A stretch of DNA of 64,000 nucleotides, from assembly GCF_000237925.1 (NCBI RefSeq), contig NC_031495.1, positions 51,840,746 through 51,904,745 on the forward strand, written 5' to 3'. The notes below the pieces were generated by a model that worked only from the letters and a program-made list of their open reading frames with translations, was not told where the DNA came from and ran no database searches. The translations under genes and the position numbers were made by a program. The DNA comes from Schistosoma mansoni. Taxonomy: Eukaryota; Platyhelminthes; Trematoda; Strigeidida; Schistosomatidae. Of the stretch, positions 11,748 to 26,700 are shown one piece after another; position 1 is the stretch's first letter; each line of letters begins with the position of its first letter.

Positions 11748-14700
11748 GTTAGTCATTTACATCTTTTATCAATTTATTGAACATATTTGATTTTTGTTTC
11801 GTTCAGAATTCATTTTTATCCAATGCTCTATTGGAGACTATAGTCGAAGATAGGGATAAATATGCTGGTTTTTAGAGGAAATTTACTCATAAGAATATGG
11901 TAGGAGCTGAAAAAGTTCCAATCCAAGACCTTCGGTCTCGAGCGCGAACGCTTAACCCCTAGAGCATTAACTGGGAGTCCAACGGTGTTAATATCTGATC
12001 TCAATCAATCCACCGCACTGCATGACTGCCTCCACTGGTCATGGTTTCTCAACAGAACTCCGAGAATTTCCTCCTGAAGCTAGTCACTAGTGAGCACATG
12101 ATAATTTTCAGTGTGTAGTTGTGGATATTGTGAATATTACTCAATAATCACTGTGAATAAGGAGTTAAGTTTAATGAAATGTGCTTTTAAAAAAATACAG
12201 GTTCATGTAATTACCTTAGAATTGGAAGGAAAATTACCAATATTATTCAACCAATTAAACCAAATGATGATGGTGACAAGGTTTTAACCTTCTATCTAGT
12301 CATTGAATACTAGGCGTTGTAACCATCAGACAACAGCAAGATAGATAAAAGTATATAATTCATAAGTAATATGTCATAGTTTTCTCATCTGTGACATTTG
12401 CTCAACTAGTATGTCTGTTGTATTTCTTGATTTTACTTATACTAAATTTTCCTTTTGCACACTTAATATGTACATTTTCAGTTTACATAACTGATGAGAT
12501 CAATTATTTTTATGAATTAACTTATTAACAAATAAAAAAAGCTTCGCCGATTACATAATAACCACCTCCTTATACACGGTTTAGCAGAGTACAAATAAAA
12601 GTTAGGAGTGAATAGCAAAATTCATAAAGCCAAGATAAAAAATAATTGGAAAGAAATCTCTTTATTTGCCACTTTGTTGAATGTTGAAATTGGAATTTTT
12701 ACTAAGCTATTTAAAAGTTGGGAATATGGTAATAAAAAATTGAAAGGGAAACAGTATCTAAAGTCATTATAAGCAAAGATGGATACTGGTTAGCAGTGGA
12801 ATCCAGGACTTGCGTCTCGTCCTACTTAGGACTCGTCAGTTGGATGTATCTGGATCACAGAGTTAATGTTCACCCTGGGACTCGAACCCAGTATCGCTCA
12901 CTTCAAACTCCATCGCGTTATCCACTTAGCTACTGAGTCCTACTAGCCAGCTGACGAGTCCCAAATAGGGCGAAACATACGTCCTGGATTCCACTGTTAG
13001 CCACTATCCACCTTTACTTATAATACTTGTGACTTAAAGCATTATCGGGGCAATCCGCACAGGATGCATATATGCCAATAAGAGACTGATCAATTGCAGT
13101 CCTAAACATCAATGGGAAGATTCCAGTAAACAATACAAGTCATGTTAATTAATTTAATAGATAAAATTCACTGAACATAATCAAAGGGATTAAGATTGAA
13201 TTATAGAATAGATGGTTACAAAACAATAATGAGTCATGTGAAACAATACAATAATGTAATAGGTAGATAGCTTCTTCCTCAACATTATTTGTACAGTTCT
13301 GTTAATGTCGAAAAGCAATGAACAACCATAGTTGTCTTGATTGTCAATACACTAACAGTGATTACATCTAATTCATGACAAAATTAAACACATAATCTAT
13401 AAGTGCTATAACGTCATTACCTATACTAATGATAGGAGATGAAACAGTTGAGTGCGTTAACCAGTTTCATCAATCCTAATGGTCCGTTGTCTGACAAAAT
13501 CTCAACAGAGATCGAAGGTAATGACTTTGATTCCCAGATGCGGAGTCGTTGACGAGCGCTATGAAGGAGCAAACGCCTAGTATTTCTAGGTTTTCAACGT
13601 TGGTCTAGTTAAGAACAGTTTGATTAAAACCGTGAAACTTTTACAATCTCCACAACTTCCACTATACCAACAATTTGCAAATGCGTGAATAACTTGTCAT
13701 TGAACTACATCATTGTTTAATGATTCATTTGACCTTTCTTAAAAAGAATATTTTCAGACGAGATCTTATTATGTTTTGTAACTATCTAGTTACATCGTCT
13801 AAAATAATAGATAACGGCTTCATCTTGAATATACTAGAAACAAAATTAACTCACGTGATATTGACAAGGACAATTAAGTAAAGGTCATTTGACACAATAA
13901 AAGAGTCAAACATTTTATCATCAAAACAACATCAGCTTCACAATCAAATACATGTTTTCCCGTTTTTTCATTACTTATATCGTCTGACTGTTTATGTAAA
14001 TATCAAAAAATAAATTGACCTTTACGTTAAAAGAATAATAGTCAAGGCTATGCATTACATAAGAGTTTTAAACTATGACATTAAAAGGGTTCGAATCTAA
14101 ATGTTTCTTAATGAAATATATTTTTAAGTTAATAGATCAAAAATTAAAATTAATACTCAAATTTATCGAACAGACAAACTCATGTAATGAGATTGTATGA
14201 GATAAATGAAATGGAATAAAAGTCTGATCCTTTTTCATAGAAGATATGGACAGGTTATAAGGAATATGATCAGTTTTCAGTGGCAGTAGTAAACGTGTCT
14301 GTCTGATGGTCTACCTATCTATCTATAAGCAATAATCAATGGATCTAAGAAATATAAAACACATTAGTGTATGGAATGAAATGGATTCTTAGAAAATGTT
14401 TGGACAAAATAAAAGATATACATGAGTCGAAAAACTTTGATAAAGGGTGAAAATTTGCCTAAAAGTATCCGTCTATCTATCTATCTATTTGTTTATCGGA
14501 TTTTAACTCGTGTTACCTTGTTTCACAGTCCGAAACCTTACCAATAGTGTTCCAACTCACGTTTGGTCTCCTATAGGACTGTGATGCTTACATTTATAGA
14601 TCATTGAATAATAGCTTAACTCATGTCTCGTAGTTTAAAGTCAGTTCAATAGATTTAATAGATTTGTTACTAGTTAATAATTTTTTTTGTTTAACTACTA

Positions 14701-17700
14701 ATTATCAGCAATAGCCAATTATAATCTTAGGAATAAGTATATTACTATACAATCAGTAATGATTCTTATCATGGTTTGAAGATGTAAATCGTTAATTTCA
14801 AACATGATGCCATGGATGTTAACAAGTTCTCCTCAAGACTTACCAATTTAGGTGGTGATCTAAGAGAAGAGATATAGATATTGTTTAGTAAAACGTTTCA
14901 AAATCCGCTTAATTGAAAGTATGAACTATTATTCTGTTAACGTAAACTTAAATTATGTTGTTGTTGGCATGGCAGCCAAACTACTTATAGGATGAATTCA
15001 CTTTTTGATCTAGAATACCGGTAAAACTTTATTAGTGTTGCTTTTTAATATTTATAATGGACAGAATGGGATTTTTTATCCCATATCATATTGGAAAGGT
15101 ATAAAAAAAAATCATAATTTCCTGATTCCAGAATCTGGGTTAACTTTTAAAGGAATTAACATAAAGCCTACTTTTATCCTCATCAAATCTATTCTTTTAA
15201 ACTAGCAACTATCTCATATTTCCTCAACATATAGCCTGGAAATGTTGATTCTTAACTGAACTAGTTTCTATCAGGATAAAGATATCAAAAATATTAGGTT
15301 TAGTTTTTTAAAGTAAAGGATTAACTTTGAAAATCAAACTGAACGATATAATAATAATAACCCTTTTATATATCCTCATATTAATATGCTAGAAATATTT
15401 ACAGAGGAATATTCTGTTGAACAGTCTAGAATGATTATGATTAATTGTTCAAATGAAAAATATTTAAAGTGCGCGAAAGTCCATAACCACTTCAAGGTCA
15501 TTATGTAGTAATGAAGATCATGAAAATAACCGATTATTGAATACCTAGATAGAAATTTGAATAAGCTCATATTTGTGCAAATATATGAATTCACTGATTG
15601 ATATGATATTCAGTGTTAGACTATTACGAAATACAATAAATAGAGTATTATATGTATAAATATAACGCATGAAGAAAACAACAAACTTCATATCAATTGG
15701 CAAGTATTTCATGCATAAAATTGAAGCTGCTAATCAACTAACTAACTGAACAACAATACATTGAATCAATAATTTTTTTTCAAACAACTCAGCCAAAATG
15801 TCCTATGTTCATTTCTTAATTTAGAACATGTTCATTAGAATATATTATCATGATTAAATATGTGATAAAATACATGCTAACAGTTTTTTTTAGAAAACAT
15901 CTAGTACCCTCAAATATCATTTTAACAATCAAATCAAAATTTAGAAAATGAAAACAAAATATGACAATTATCAGAAGGGGGTTTCGTGGAGATTTTAGTA
16001 ATTTTATATAGTTGAGATCATGAGTCAATTGAAGCTAGACCACCATGGAAAACCTGGAAGCACTGGACGGCTGTTTCGTCCTATTGTGAGACTCCTCAGC
16101 AGTGCACATCCACGATCCCGCCTCGCGGGATTCGAACCCTCTTGTGGGACTTCCAGTGCTTCCAGGTTTTCCATGGTCGTCTAGCTTCAATTGATCCATG
16201 GTCTCAACTATATAAAATATGGTAAGTGAAACAATATTGTTTTTAATGAGATATATGTTAGACTTCCATATACAGTAATATATTTATAGACATATATATG
16301 AGAAATATTAGATCAATCAAGACAGTTTATTAAGACAGTGGTAACAAAAAAATAGACTAAATAATCAAATCTAATTAATAAAAAGCAAACATTACAAATT
16401 ACTAGTAGTGCCGTGTGGGTTACTTATATCCACGTAGGTAGTATATAGTGATGGTCAGGTATAGAATATATTTTGGCAGAAGATCGATAAGGAAAGAATA
16501 GGAACGAAGCGCAATCGGGATGAAAATGTATGAACAATGAAATCAGAGCAGATGGATTGATATTTACAGAAGGAACAGTCAAGATTGAGACAATTGATTG
16601 TTATTTTGCAAGTTAACTGTTTACTGTATGGTAATCAGATTTTATTGAGATAGTCTGTAATTTGTTTTTAAATACATCCAATTGTTACAGTCCGTGTTCT
16701 TTACATTACAGTAGGATGATAGGTGTACTTGTAGTGATAAAAAACATGGAGACGGCTTGAATAAATACTTAAACATAGGATGTAGGTCAAAACTGGAATT
16801 ATGAACTTGTTAAAGCAGTACTTATCATGAAAGTTGTACCATAAAATGTGTAAATAATCACTTTGAATGTTTTTGTAACTAAGATGAGATATTGAATAAT
16901 TATTAAAGTAGTTTAGTAAGTCTTACTAAACCAAAGACGAAACAGTAGTATTTCAATGTTATTTTAAAATACAGAGACAAAAATTGTCAACTCGAGTTCC
17001 TATAGTCTCTGCTAAGTATAGGAGTCGAAAGTGAACCCCAATTGAAAAAGCAGATGGCATACGAAAAACCCTTTTGGATGCTTTGGTTCTATTTACTGCA
17101 TAGTCAATATCGATAAAGCACAAAGGGATAAGGTTCTGCATTGATTTTGTCAGACCCTTTCCAAGCTACAAGGGATGGTGGTTGCTAATTGATTGGTTAA
17201 AATTTCTGACTAGATTTTTTATGTTATCATACAATTTAATATTCTTACAATTACGAATACACTTGTCACCTTACCATCAGTCGTACATTTTACTCATTAT
17301 GACTAGTTTTTCAGTCCTTTTACATTATTATCACTGACTACCAAACTGACTGATTTCTCATATGTAAAAATAACTATTACTTATTTATTTATTTACTTAC
17401 GCCTGTTACCCCTCGTGGAAGAGTATAGGCCGCCCCTCAGCATCTTCCATCCACCTCTCACCTGAACATTCCTTTCCAGTTGTTTTCACTTGTCAATAAT
17501 CCTTTTCATGTCTGCTTTCAATTCTTGGCACAATGGGTTCCTTGATCTTCCTCTTTTCCGTTTCCCTTCAGGGTTCCAAGTTAAGGCTTGCTTTGCGATG
17601 CAGTTTGATGATTTCAGCAGTATATGTCCTATCCACTTTCATCGTCTTTTCTTAAGTTTCTCTTCAGTTAGAAGTTGGTTTGTTCTCTCCGACAGTAGGT

Positions 17701-20700
17701 TGTTGCTGATGGTAGCCGACTAACGAACATTAAGTATCTTTCGAAGACAATATTTTTAAAACAAATATTATCACAAGTTAAATAAATTACAACCCAAAGA
17801 TCTAGTTAAGAACAATATCGTTCGCTTATTTTTGTTGTTTTAGTTTCCATAATAGGGATTTTTAATATTTACAAAGTAAGGTGACTACTTCTCACTATAT
17901 GTAAAAAGTAATTTTCGCACAGCTCACTTTCATGTAGTGGCTATCTGGACTCAGTAGCTGAATGAATAACAGGATGGCGTCTGAAGCGAACAGTACTGGG
18001 TTATAATCAATGGGTTTACATCCATCTGACGAGCCCGAAAATGGGACGAAACGCACGTCCTAGATTCCACTGTTAGCCATCATCCATCTCTGCTTACAAT
18101 ACTTGTAAATTAATGGAAATATAGAGGCAATCTTTACAGGATCCTTATATGCCAATAAATGACTGATCAATTGCAGTCCTAAACATCAATGTGAAGATTC
18201 AAACAACCAATACAAAATCATTCACTTTCCTGTAGCTTGAAGAAATAGATTCATTAAGCAAAATTAATCTAAACATTCTAGGTGATGAGTGCAACCATAA
18301 TAAGATTTCTGTGCTCTGATTATTATTTGATTGTGATTAGCTTAATATTACAAGATATCCTCTGGTATGACTGTTTTAGGATAGCTGGATGACTTTGTGG
18401 AATAATAAATTATCCCTGTATAATTTAGTTTCTCTCTCTTTTTTTCTTACTACTAACAGCTTCTTCCATGTTTACATACAGTCTGTCGAAGTTGTGCTAT
18501 TTCGTTAAATAACCATTCAATGAATCAGGATAATTCAGCAATAAAATGTAAAGCTTGTCATATAGCTGGTTTAAAATTACAAAAACAATACGATCCTCAT
18601 AATAATAATAGTTTTGTTAATGAAACACTAGAAAATAACTATAACGATGAGAAATATTCGACAGTTCAACCTGGGATTAACTCAACTACTGGCTCGAACT
18701 GCATATTGGAAAAGGAGGAAACAAGTACAGTGGATGAATTACAATTTCCAAATGCAATATTTATTGAAAAACTTCGAGATTTAGCAAATTTATTGCAGAA
18801 AGAAACAATACGTAAATGTGATTATTGTATGTTTGAAAATCAAAATTCAGAAGCTCAATGCAGGTAATTTAATTTATTTACTTGTGCATAGGATTTAATC
18901 TGCAATCCTATATTCGCTATTAGTATTATTATCATTGTTATTATTATTGACACCACTATTATTTTGAAAATCATGTAGTAACCTCCCTGACTCTGGTACT
19001 GACCGAGGTAAACTCGAATATCTAGGAGGGAAAAATCAGTTCTTTCAGTATCTCAAATATGTTTTGATAAGTTGCAACGCTCTCTGGGCCTAGGTCCAGT
19101 ACATCCTACAAAGTACTACTAACCGAATAACAACTTTTTACTAATATTTATATATTTATAGAATTCAAGTTGATAATGGAAATAATTCCTAAAATCTCAA
19201 GTGAATATATTCCATCGGACAGAACTAATGAATAAATGAGTGAACACGACAGGAAATCAAAACTATCATTTATGTACGAATTATTTAATCACGATGATAT
19301 TGAATAACTTATCAGGTATCAAATAAATGGTCACAGATGAATATATCCACAAGTCAATTCGTCGTAACATCTTTCCGGAAATTTGATGTGAGACGTTTGG
19401 AGAATTTTTATATTCTTAGTGACTTGCTAAAAATATTTGCTGTTTAATGTAAGACAGCTGATTAGATAATTGTACTAAAGCTTGTTTTCTTGAGTTTGAC
19501 GTGACAAACAGTCATTGTTTCTGTCACAAGGCTTAAAAGTCTCACCAAGTATTTACACTATCTATACTATAAATAAATTAATATATTTGTAATATCCCAA
19601 TGAGTAGAAAACTTAGATTTTCTGACGTTTCGTGACTCAACGTAAGCCACTTCCTCAGAGAATAAATAACCAAAGTAACATTAGTCCAAGTTTAAATAGT
19701 ACAACGGAACAACACGAATATTAAGTGACCAATCAAAAAACAGGTCTGAATAAATCAATGTCATGTCATTTCGGTATAGGTGATTCATAAGTGATATGTA
19801 TGAAAATTTGTGTGTTTGTATATGTGTACTGGTAATGATGAAAAATGTGTGACCTTTATAATGACAAAGGATGGAGTTTAATTTGTAATGTAATGGTGTG
19901 AATTGTAAATAATATCAGACAAGGTGACTAGGATAGATAGTCCAAGTAGGATGTATGGTGAGGCCTTCCTTTCTATTGAGAGCAGTAGGATTAAGCATTA
20001 TATGGAACACTTCAGCTACTCTCCTTTCTTTGTAATTGGAAAAGCCTTTTTGTAATAATTTGATATTTCTGAAATCAATTTGATGATTGTTGGAAATGGC
20101 GTGAACTGCTATTGCCGATTTAATTTGAAGTCTATCCAGTTCTACAGGATTATTAAGAGGTTTCTTTTGTACCTAATATGTTCGCGAGATGACTCTCCAA
20201 TATGGAAGGCATCAAAATCGACACAACCTAATTTGTAGACGCAGTTCTGTGTAGACATGAATGGGATTTTTTCTTTTAATCGAACTAAGTATTTCGAAGT
20301 GTGTTCGTTGTTTTGTTTTATACTTTAATTCTGTATTGTTTCAAGATTCTTTGGAGTTCTTGTGTTCTGCTATGATGGTATGGTATAACTGCAGTACCAA
20401 TTCATGGCATTTCATTCGAATTATTATTATTACTCACTGAGACGTCTTGTTTTAATATACTTCTAATAATCTTCATAGGAAAATTATTAAATTGTAAGAT
20501 ATCAATTACATTCTTTTGTTCTTTTTGTTTGTCCTCTTCTGATGTTATGATCTTGATGGTTCTTCTAAAAAGATTTAAGGCTAACTAGATTTTAGCACTG
20601 AAAGGATGTGCTGATTGGAAGTCAATATAACGATTAGAGTGTGTGGGCTTTCGGTAGATGGATAGATTTAGAACTCCATTTACATTTCTTTTCACTAAGC

Positions 20701-23700
20701 AATCTAAGAAACGTAGCTCACCATGTTCATTTTTATTCTCATTCGTGAATTTGATGTGAGATGAAAGTGTATTTATCCGTTTTGAAAGCGATCTTAGATG
20801 GGTCTTTTTTATCACTACAAATATGTCATCCACATATCTAACCCAAATTCGTGGTTTAATGTCGTTGGTGAAAATATTTGATTCTATATGTGTCATTGGG
20901 ATATTACAAATATATTTATTTATAACAATCTACCCAATGCTCAATTTATTCAAAATTATCAAATCAAAACTCCGTAATGATACCTACAAATATCTATTAC
21001 TGTTTACTGAGCTAGTTAAATCTGTTACCGGCCAATCTTTTATTTCTCATTTTCTATCCGCTTAATTACCTTAACACTGAATAACCTGAAATTCTTTATC
21101 TGAGTGGTTGACTGAGTCACTTAACAGGTTAAAATACATATGCAAGTCAAATCGGTCCACATTTCAAGAATTAAATAAGTTCATGTTTTCTCTTTTTAAG
21201 AGAATGATACCTAAGTGTTCTTATTTTAAGTTAAAATAAGCGGTTTGTTTCTAAATGAAGATTACAACATTTATTCTAATTATCGTAAGTCTTTTGTGTA
21301 TATAACTATGACATTTTGCTTTTTCTTAAATATCTAATGTTTTCTTGATATGATAACTGGGGTGACTGTAAATTATTTTCATTGATTAGTTGTTATTCCA
21401 TGTAAACTAGTCATTACTACAGAATGTGACTTAAATCACTGTTAAAAATCAACAAATTCACAGTCCTTAATATCTATTATTCAGTTTATTATTATTATTA
21501 TTAATGGCTTTATTCAATATTATAATCTGGTAGGCTATTCAATTTCACATCGTCATTTATAGTTTTTTTGACATCTCGATAAATCAGAAGAGGCTATGTG
21601 GAGATTTCGGTATTTTTCATAGTTGAAATCATGAGTCAATTGAAGCTAGATAAATCATATTTCAAATTATCCGAGTTACTTTATATTTTTTTTTCTTAAA
21701 TTTTCAAAAAATAATATTTCACACAGATGACAAATGAGCCAACACTATTGATATGAAAATAAATTGGACAGTATTTAAATCATAAGCAAAGATGGATCGT
21801 GGCTAGCAGTGGAATACAAGACGCGCGTTTCATTCTATCTGGGGCTTGTCAGCTGGATGTACCTGCATCTCAGATTTGATGTTCACTCTGGGACTCGAAC
21901 CCAGTACCCTTCGCTTCAAATGCCATCGCGTTATCCACTCAGCTACTGAGTCCATCTTTGCTTACAATGCTTGTGAATTAAGGCTATATCGAGGCAATAT
22001 GCACAGTATGCACATATGCCAATTAGAGACTGACCAGTTACAGTCCTAAATATCAATGGGAAGATTCAGACAAACAATACCAAGTGAGTATTTAAATCGA
22101 TTGAAAAAATGGAATTGTTCTTTTTTAAAGATTATCTAAATGACCTTATAGGCTAAATCTAATATACAGTAAGATTCAAACTTCTTGACATCAATGAATA
22201 GCTGAACTATTAAAATAACAAATTCAATTTCTAATGATCAGATCTTTTTTTTAACTAAATTATACCCATTGTTTTGTAGGTTAAATTGATTGTTATTAGT
22301 AACAAACGTAAAAAAAATATTCCATCTTATCAGATCATTGTAATCCCATTGACTTTGGAAAGATTGTTGAATGAACGTACAAATATATTGACGAAATGTA
22401 TATCAACACCAATCGTGGAGAATGTACATCCTTCCAAACTTCAGTTCCAATCCCATTGTGTGTTAAATTAACAATTGTTATTAATACAGAATCATTATCA
22501 AATTTTAAGTAACATACTTGATAGTGTGAATGCTTTGGTCCAGATGTAAAATCACTGAATCAACATATTACAGCTAAGATTGATATCGAAGAAAAAGTTT
22601 AATCTTAAAAAATATTTTGAATAACAACAGAAATAAATGTGAAATTCACTTAGAATTGTTTGTTTGAATTTTCCCATTGATGTTTTAGGACTGCAACTGG
22701 TCAGTCTCTAATTGGGAAGATTCAAACAAACAATTCCAAGTGAATTTAAATTTCACCCCATCGCACAAGCAAGTGGTTATCAGGACTCAGTGGCCGAGTG
22801 GATAACGCGATAGCGCTGGAAGCGAAGGGTACTGGGTTCGAGTCCCACAGTGAACATCAACTCTGAGATGCAGGTACATCCAGACGACGAGTCCCAAATA
22901 GGACGAAACGCGCGTGCTCGATTCCACTGCTAGTCACTATCCATCTTAGAAATAAATGTGGTTAGTAACTAACGTATTTTTACATTTGTACTGAATATTT
23001 CAAGTTGGACGGATAACAAAAAATTATTATCTATGGCAGAATTCTTTAGAAGAGAATAACAACTGACAGAGTTTATTTAGTATTTTCGATATTTCTCTTC
23101 TGTCCAAATATGTTACAAGAGGACGAATGAGATTCTGTTTTAAGTTTTTATTTCTGTTAAAATCAATATTGATAGGAAAAAGTGATGTTAGAAATTTTGA
23201 GAGTTACTATGGTTTCTTCTGTACCTGGAAAATTTTGATAAATAGTCAATAGTTTGAAGGGAACAAATGGAACGTTTTTGACTGTTTAACGATAGACTTA
23301 TAAACTATACTAAAGTAAAATAAACGAAAATTAATTCAGTTGACGTTTAATAAATTTCATTGTAAATATAATTAGGTTTAATCGTATTTAGTACTTTCCT
23401 CTAATTGAATCAAAAGCCATTCGGAAACGGGAAAGTGGCACACGTTGCTCCGGAAGTTGCAGACAGACATCAGTGGAATGACTAGCATTTAGAAGCAACT
23501 GGAAATGAGAGCTACACACCATTGCCTTTACTATTATAACAATTTTCACAAGCGACATTTTTCAATGTTGCACTAAGAATAAATGAAACAACACCTCAAA
23601 GTTCAAAACCATCTAGTCCTCGTAATTTTGACTGTTTTCTTTGAGCTGGATGGTTTAGATTCCAAGCTTTCATTGTTGCTCTGGTTAATATCCTCACCGC

Positions 23701-26700
23701 TTATATCACTTACATTTGAGTTACCTAATCATTCTGTAAGTGCGAAGGCAACCTCTTCTGATTACCGTTCATGTGAAGTGTCTGCTCCAAAAGTTTTGCC
23801 AACTTTAGTTATCACTGTACATCTATTGGTTGCCTTGGTCAGTCGACCTCTCCCATATGATTTTCCAACCTCTTCTATATTAACTGATAAATAGGGTCTT
23901 TATTGATAAGTCTACTGATTACAGACTGACCTCAATTTTATGACTATAAACTCTCCGAGATTTTTAAGCCTATTTCAATAGTGACTAGCAGTATAATTCA
24001 AGACGCCAGTTTCATCCTATTTGGGACAAAGAAAAAAACGTCAGTCTAGTATTTTAACGCTTTATCAGTAGAATTCGTACCCGTCATTGCTTGTATGTAA
24101 CATGGTATACCGAATTCTGTTTTTGGAAAATAACCCGGACAAATCAAGCGACCCAAAATTGGATACTACTCACTAAGTAGGTCATTACTATACTGCCATG
24201 ATTTTGCTCGGGTGTCGAATGTGGAGTAGCTATTGCTCAATCTTTAGTGAGATATCGGTTTTTTAAGTAAGCCTCGATATTAACAGATTTCGCTAGAAAA
24301 AAACTAACTCAAAAATGAATAGAGAAAATTTTCAATTTTCACTTTTAACATAACTGCCAGAACTCAGAAGAAAATTTTATTAGCATAGTTGTATGGATAG
24401 TCATATGACCTACGTAACTGTGATTTGTCTGAAATTAATGATTCATAAACAAGACAGTTAAATTTGAACTATCATTTCAATTCTCATTGGTTGTCTAATG
24501 ATTAGGCTACCGGAGAAACAAACTTTGTTATTTATTTGACCTTTCATTTGATTGGTTATTAGTGAAAACATCATCCACTTTTCACATAACCAAATAAGGT
24601 TGAACATGTTACTGAGATAATTTGTCTTAAGTGGGTGTTTGTTGTTAAGATTGCTTATACAGACTACAATAAAATTACAACACATTGATGGTATGATGGT
24701 AGGAAGACTGAGACTCCAACTTTATAGAGAGATAAAATGAAGAATGTAATATTGTATTATTGGATGCGAAAAAAACAACTTATTTAGTATTTGTTCCTAT
24801 TATTTAGTTATCAATACCATTAAATTAATGAGATTTTCGGAGTGATGATTTAATTGGAAGTTGTATGGTCATTATTGATTAACAAAACCAGTTATTCAAG
24901 AAATTAGTGGAAATAATGGGGTATAGCACCCTGCGAATAATCGTTGAGGATTTAGTTTATCATTGGATTAGGCAGTGTGTTTTAATATTTTCGTGAATCT
25001 AAGCTTAGATTATTAGAAGATACCCATACTGAAACCCTGATTTTAGACATATCTTGTAAATCAGCTACTTTATATTTATTGCGTGTCTTAAGTCAAGTTA
25101 TATTTACAACCATAAATAGGACACTGACTGAAATTACAAAATAAAATCCAAGTTAAGGGTTTTCGAATACCCATTTTGTAATAATTAGGATTTGGTGGAG
25201 ATTCGTAGCTCAGATGGGTGATTTTGGTAGAGTTTTGTTGTCTTTGCTGGATGGTTTGGTCGTGGAGCTTTCATCGTTATTCTGAACGACGTCATAAGCA
25301 TAAACTTCAAATAGAAGTGAGTTCAATAAGTTGATAAGAGACGTAGGATAGCCGTGTCGGATGTGAGGCAGTTACCCACCAATGACAACGGAAGATGGTC
25401 ACTCAGTATTGTGGATTGGTTTAAGTTAGACATTATCACTGTTGGACGCCGCGTTAGTGGTCTACAGGGAAAACGATCTCTCAGGAGACCGAGGAACCTG
25501 GGTCCAAAACCCATGCGCGGCATCGTGAATGCGAACTGCTGAGGAGCCTTATAATGGGACGAAACGGCCGTCTAGTGCTTCCAGGTTTTAAATGGTGGTT
25601 TAACACTGATCGGTAATTGATCTCAACTGAAGCTCAGCAATCTCTACAACCCTATACTGATAATAATAATATTGATAATGATAATAATAATAATACTGTG
25701 TTGAATTTATATGAGCTACTGAAAAAGCTTATAATCTTATTAACTAGTTTTACAGTATTGATTTCATTTTTCTCACTTACTATAAATAGTTATCCCAAAT
25801 ATCCGTATGCACTTCAGGCCAATGGTAAATAAGTACAATGTTTTGATCTGAACGTTTAGCACATGAAACAGCCTAGCAACCTATGATTGTAATGTAACTA
25901 TAATTTGAATTTTGTGAGAGCATCTTTTATATGTATGTGGAAATATATGCGATGGGAAATGGTTTAATTAATAAGTAGTTTAAAAATTTGTCATTGAATA
26001 CTATCACAAATTTGAGTAAACATAGTAATTAACCTATGAGATTTGATGAGATTGAGTTCTGTATTTCGAACTGACTGTAGTCTGAGGCTTGACGCAATAT
26101 TTTATAGACATCATATTTACTGTATTGAGATTTGATAGCCCTAAGTACAGACTCTGGTACAGTCATAGATGATCACTCTAATGAATGATCTCAGACTAAG
26201 ACTAAAATGCTTCCTATTACTTCCTGAATTTTCTATTATAGTTGTTCAAATAATTTTCAACGCATAATCAAAACATAAAAATATCCTCTTTGTTAAAAAA
26301 AAGCAACAAATAATCGCAAAGTTTATTTCATCTTATTGAGCTCCGTTATAAAAACCATGATGTCGAAGATAAAACAGTAGTAATAACAGTTCTAAACCTT
26401 TGTACTAAGCTTTACATTCGTTGGACAAAATCAACGTGTTTATATTAACACTTTTGTGGAAATCATTGTTGGATACAGTTGAATATATCCTATTTATAAG
26501 CTACCCTAATACTGAAGCATTTTGAAAAAAAAATTCAAAAAATTCAAAACAGTTGTTTCTTTTGGGTTCACGAACTAATCTAAGCTAGACAGCCATTAAA
26601 AACCCGAAAGCACCAGACAGATTTTTTTGTTGTACTATGGCACTTCTCAGAAGTTCTAGCCTGGGACCACGCATCTGATAATCGAACTCAAGGCCTTCAA

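Noticed and set aside
12880-12940. Possible tRNA gene (GGGACTCGAACCCAG)
   Set aside because: It is the B box of a SINE in minus orientation; no acceptor stem or complete cloverleaf.
18520-18867. ATG at 18520 as the start of a separate protein
   Set aside because: The sequence before it completes a RING in frame with exon 1, so this Met is internal.
23583-23894. 103-residue open frame in intron 2
   Set aside because: No recognisable domain; not flanked by splice sites of matching phase.
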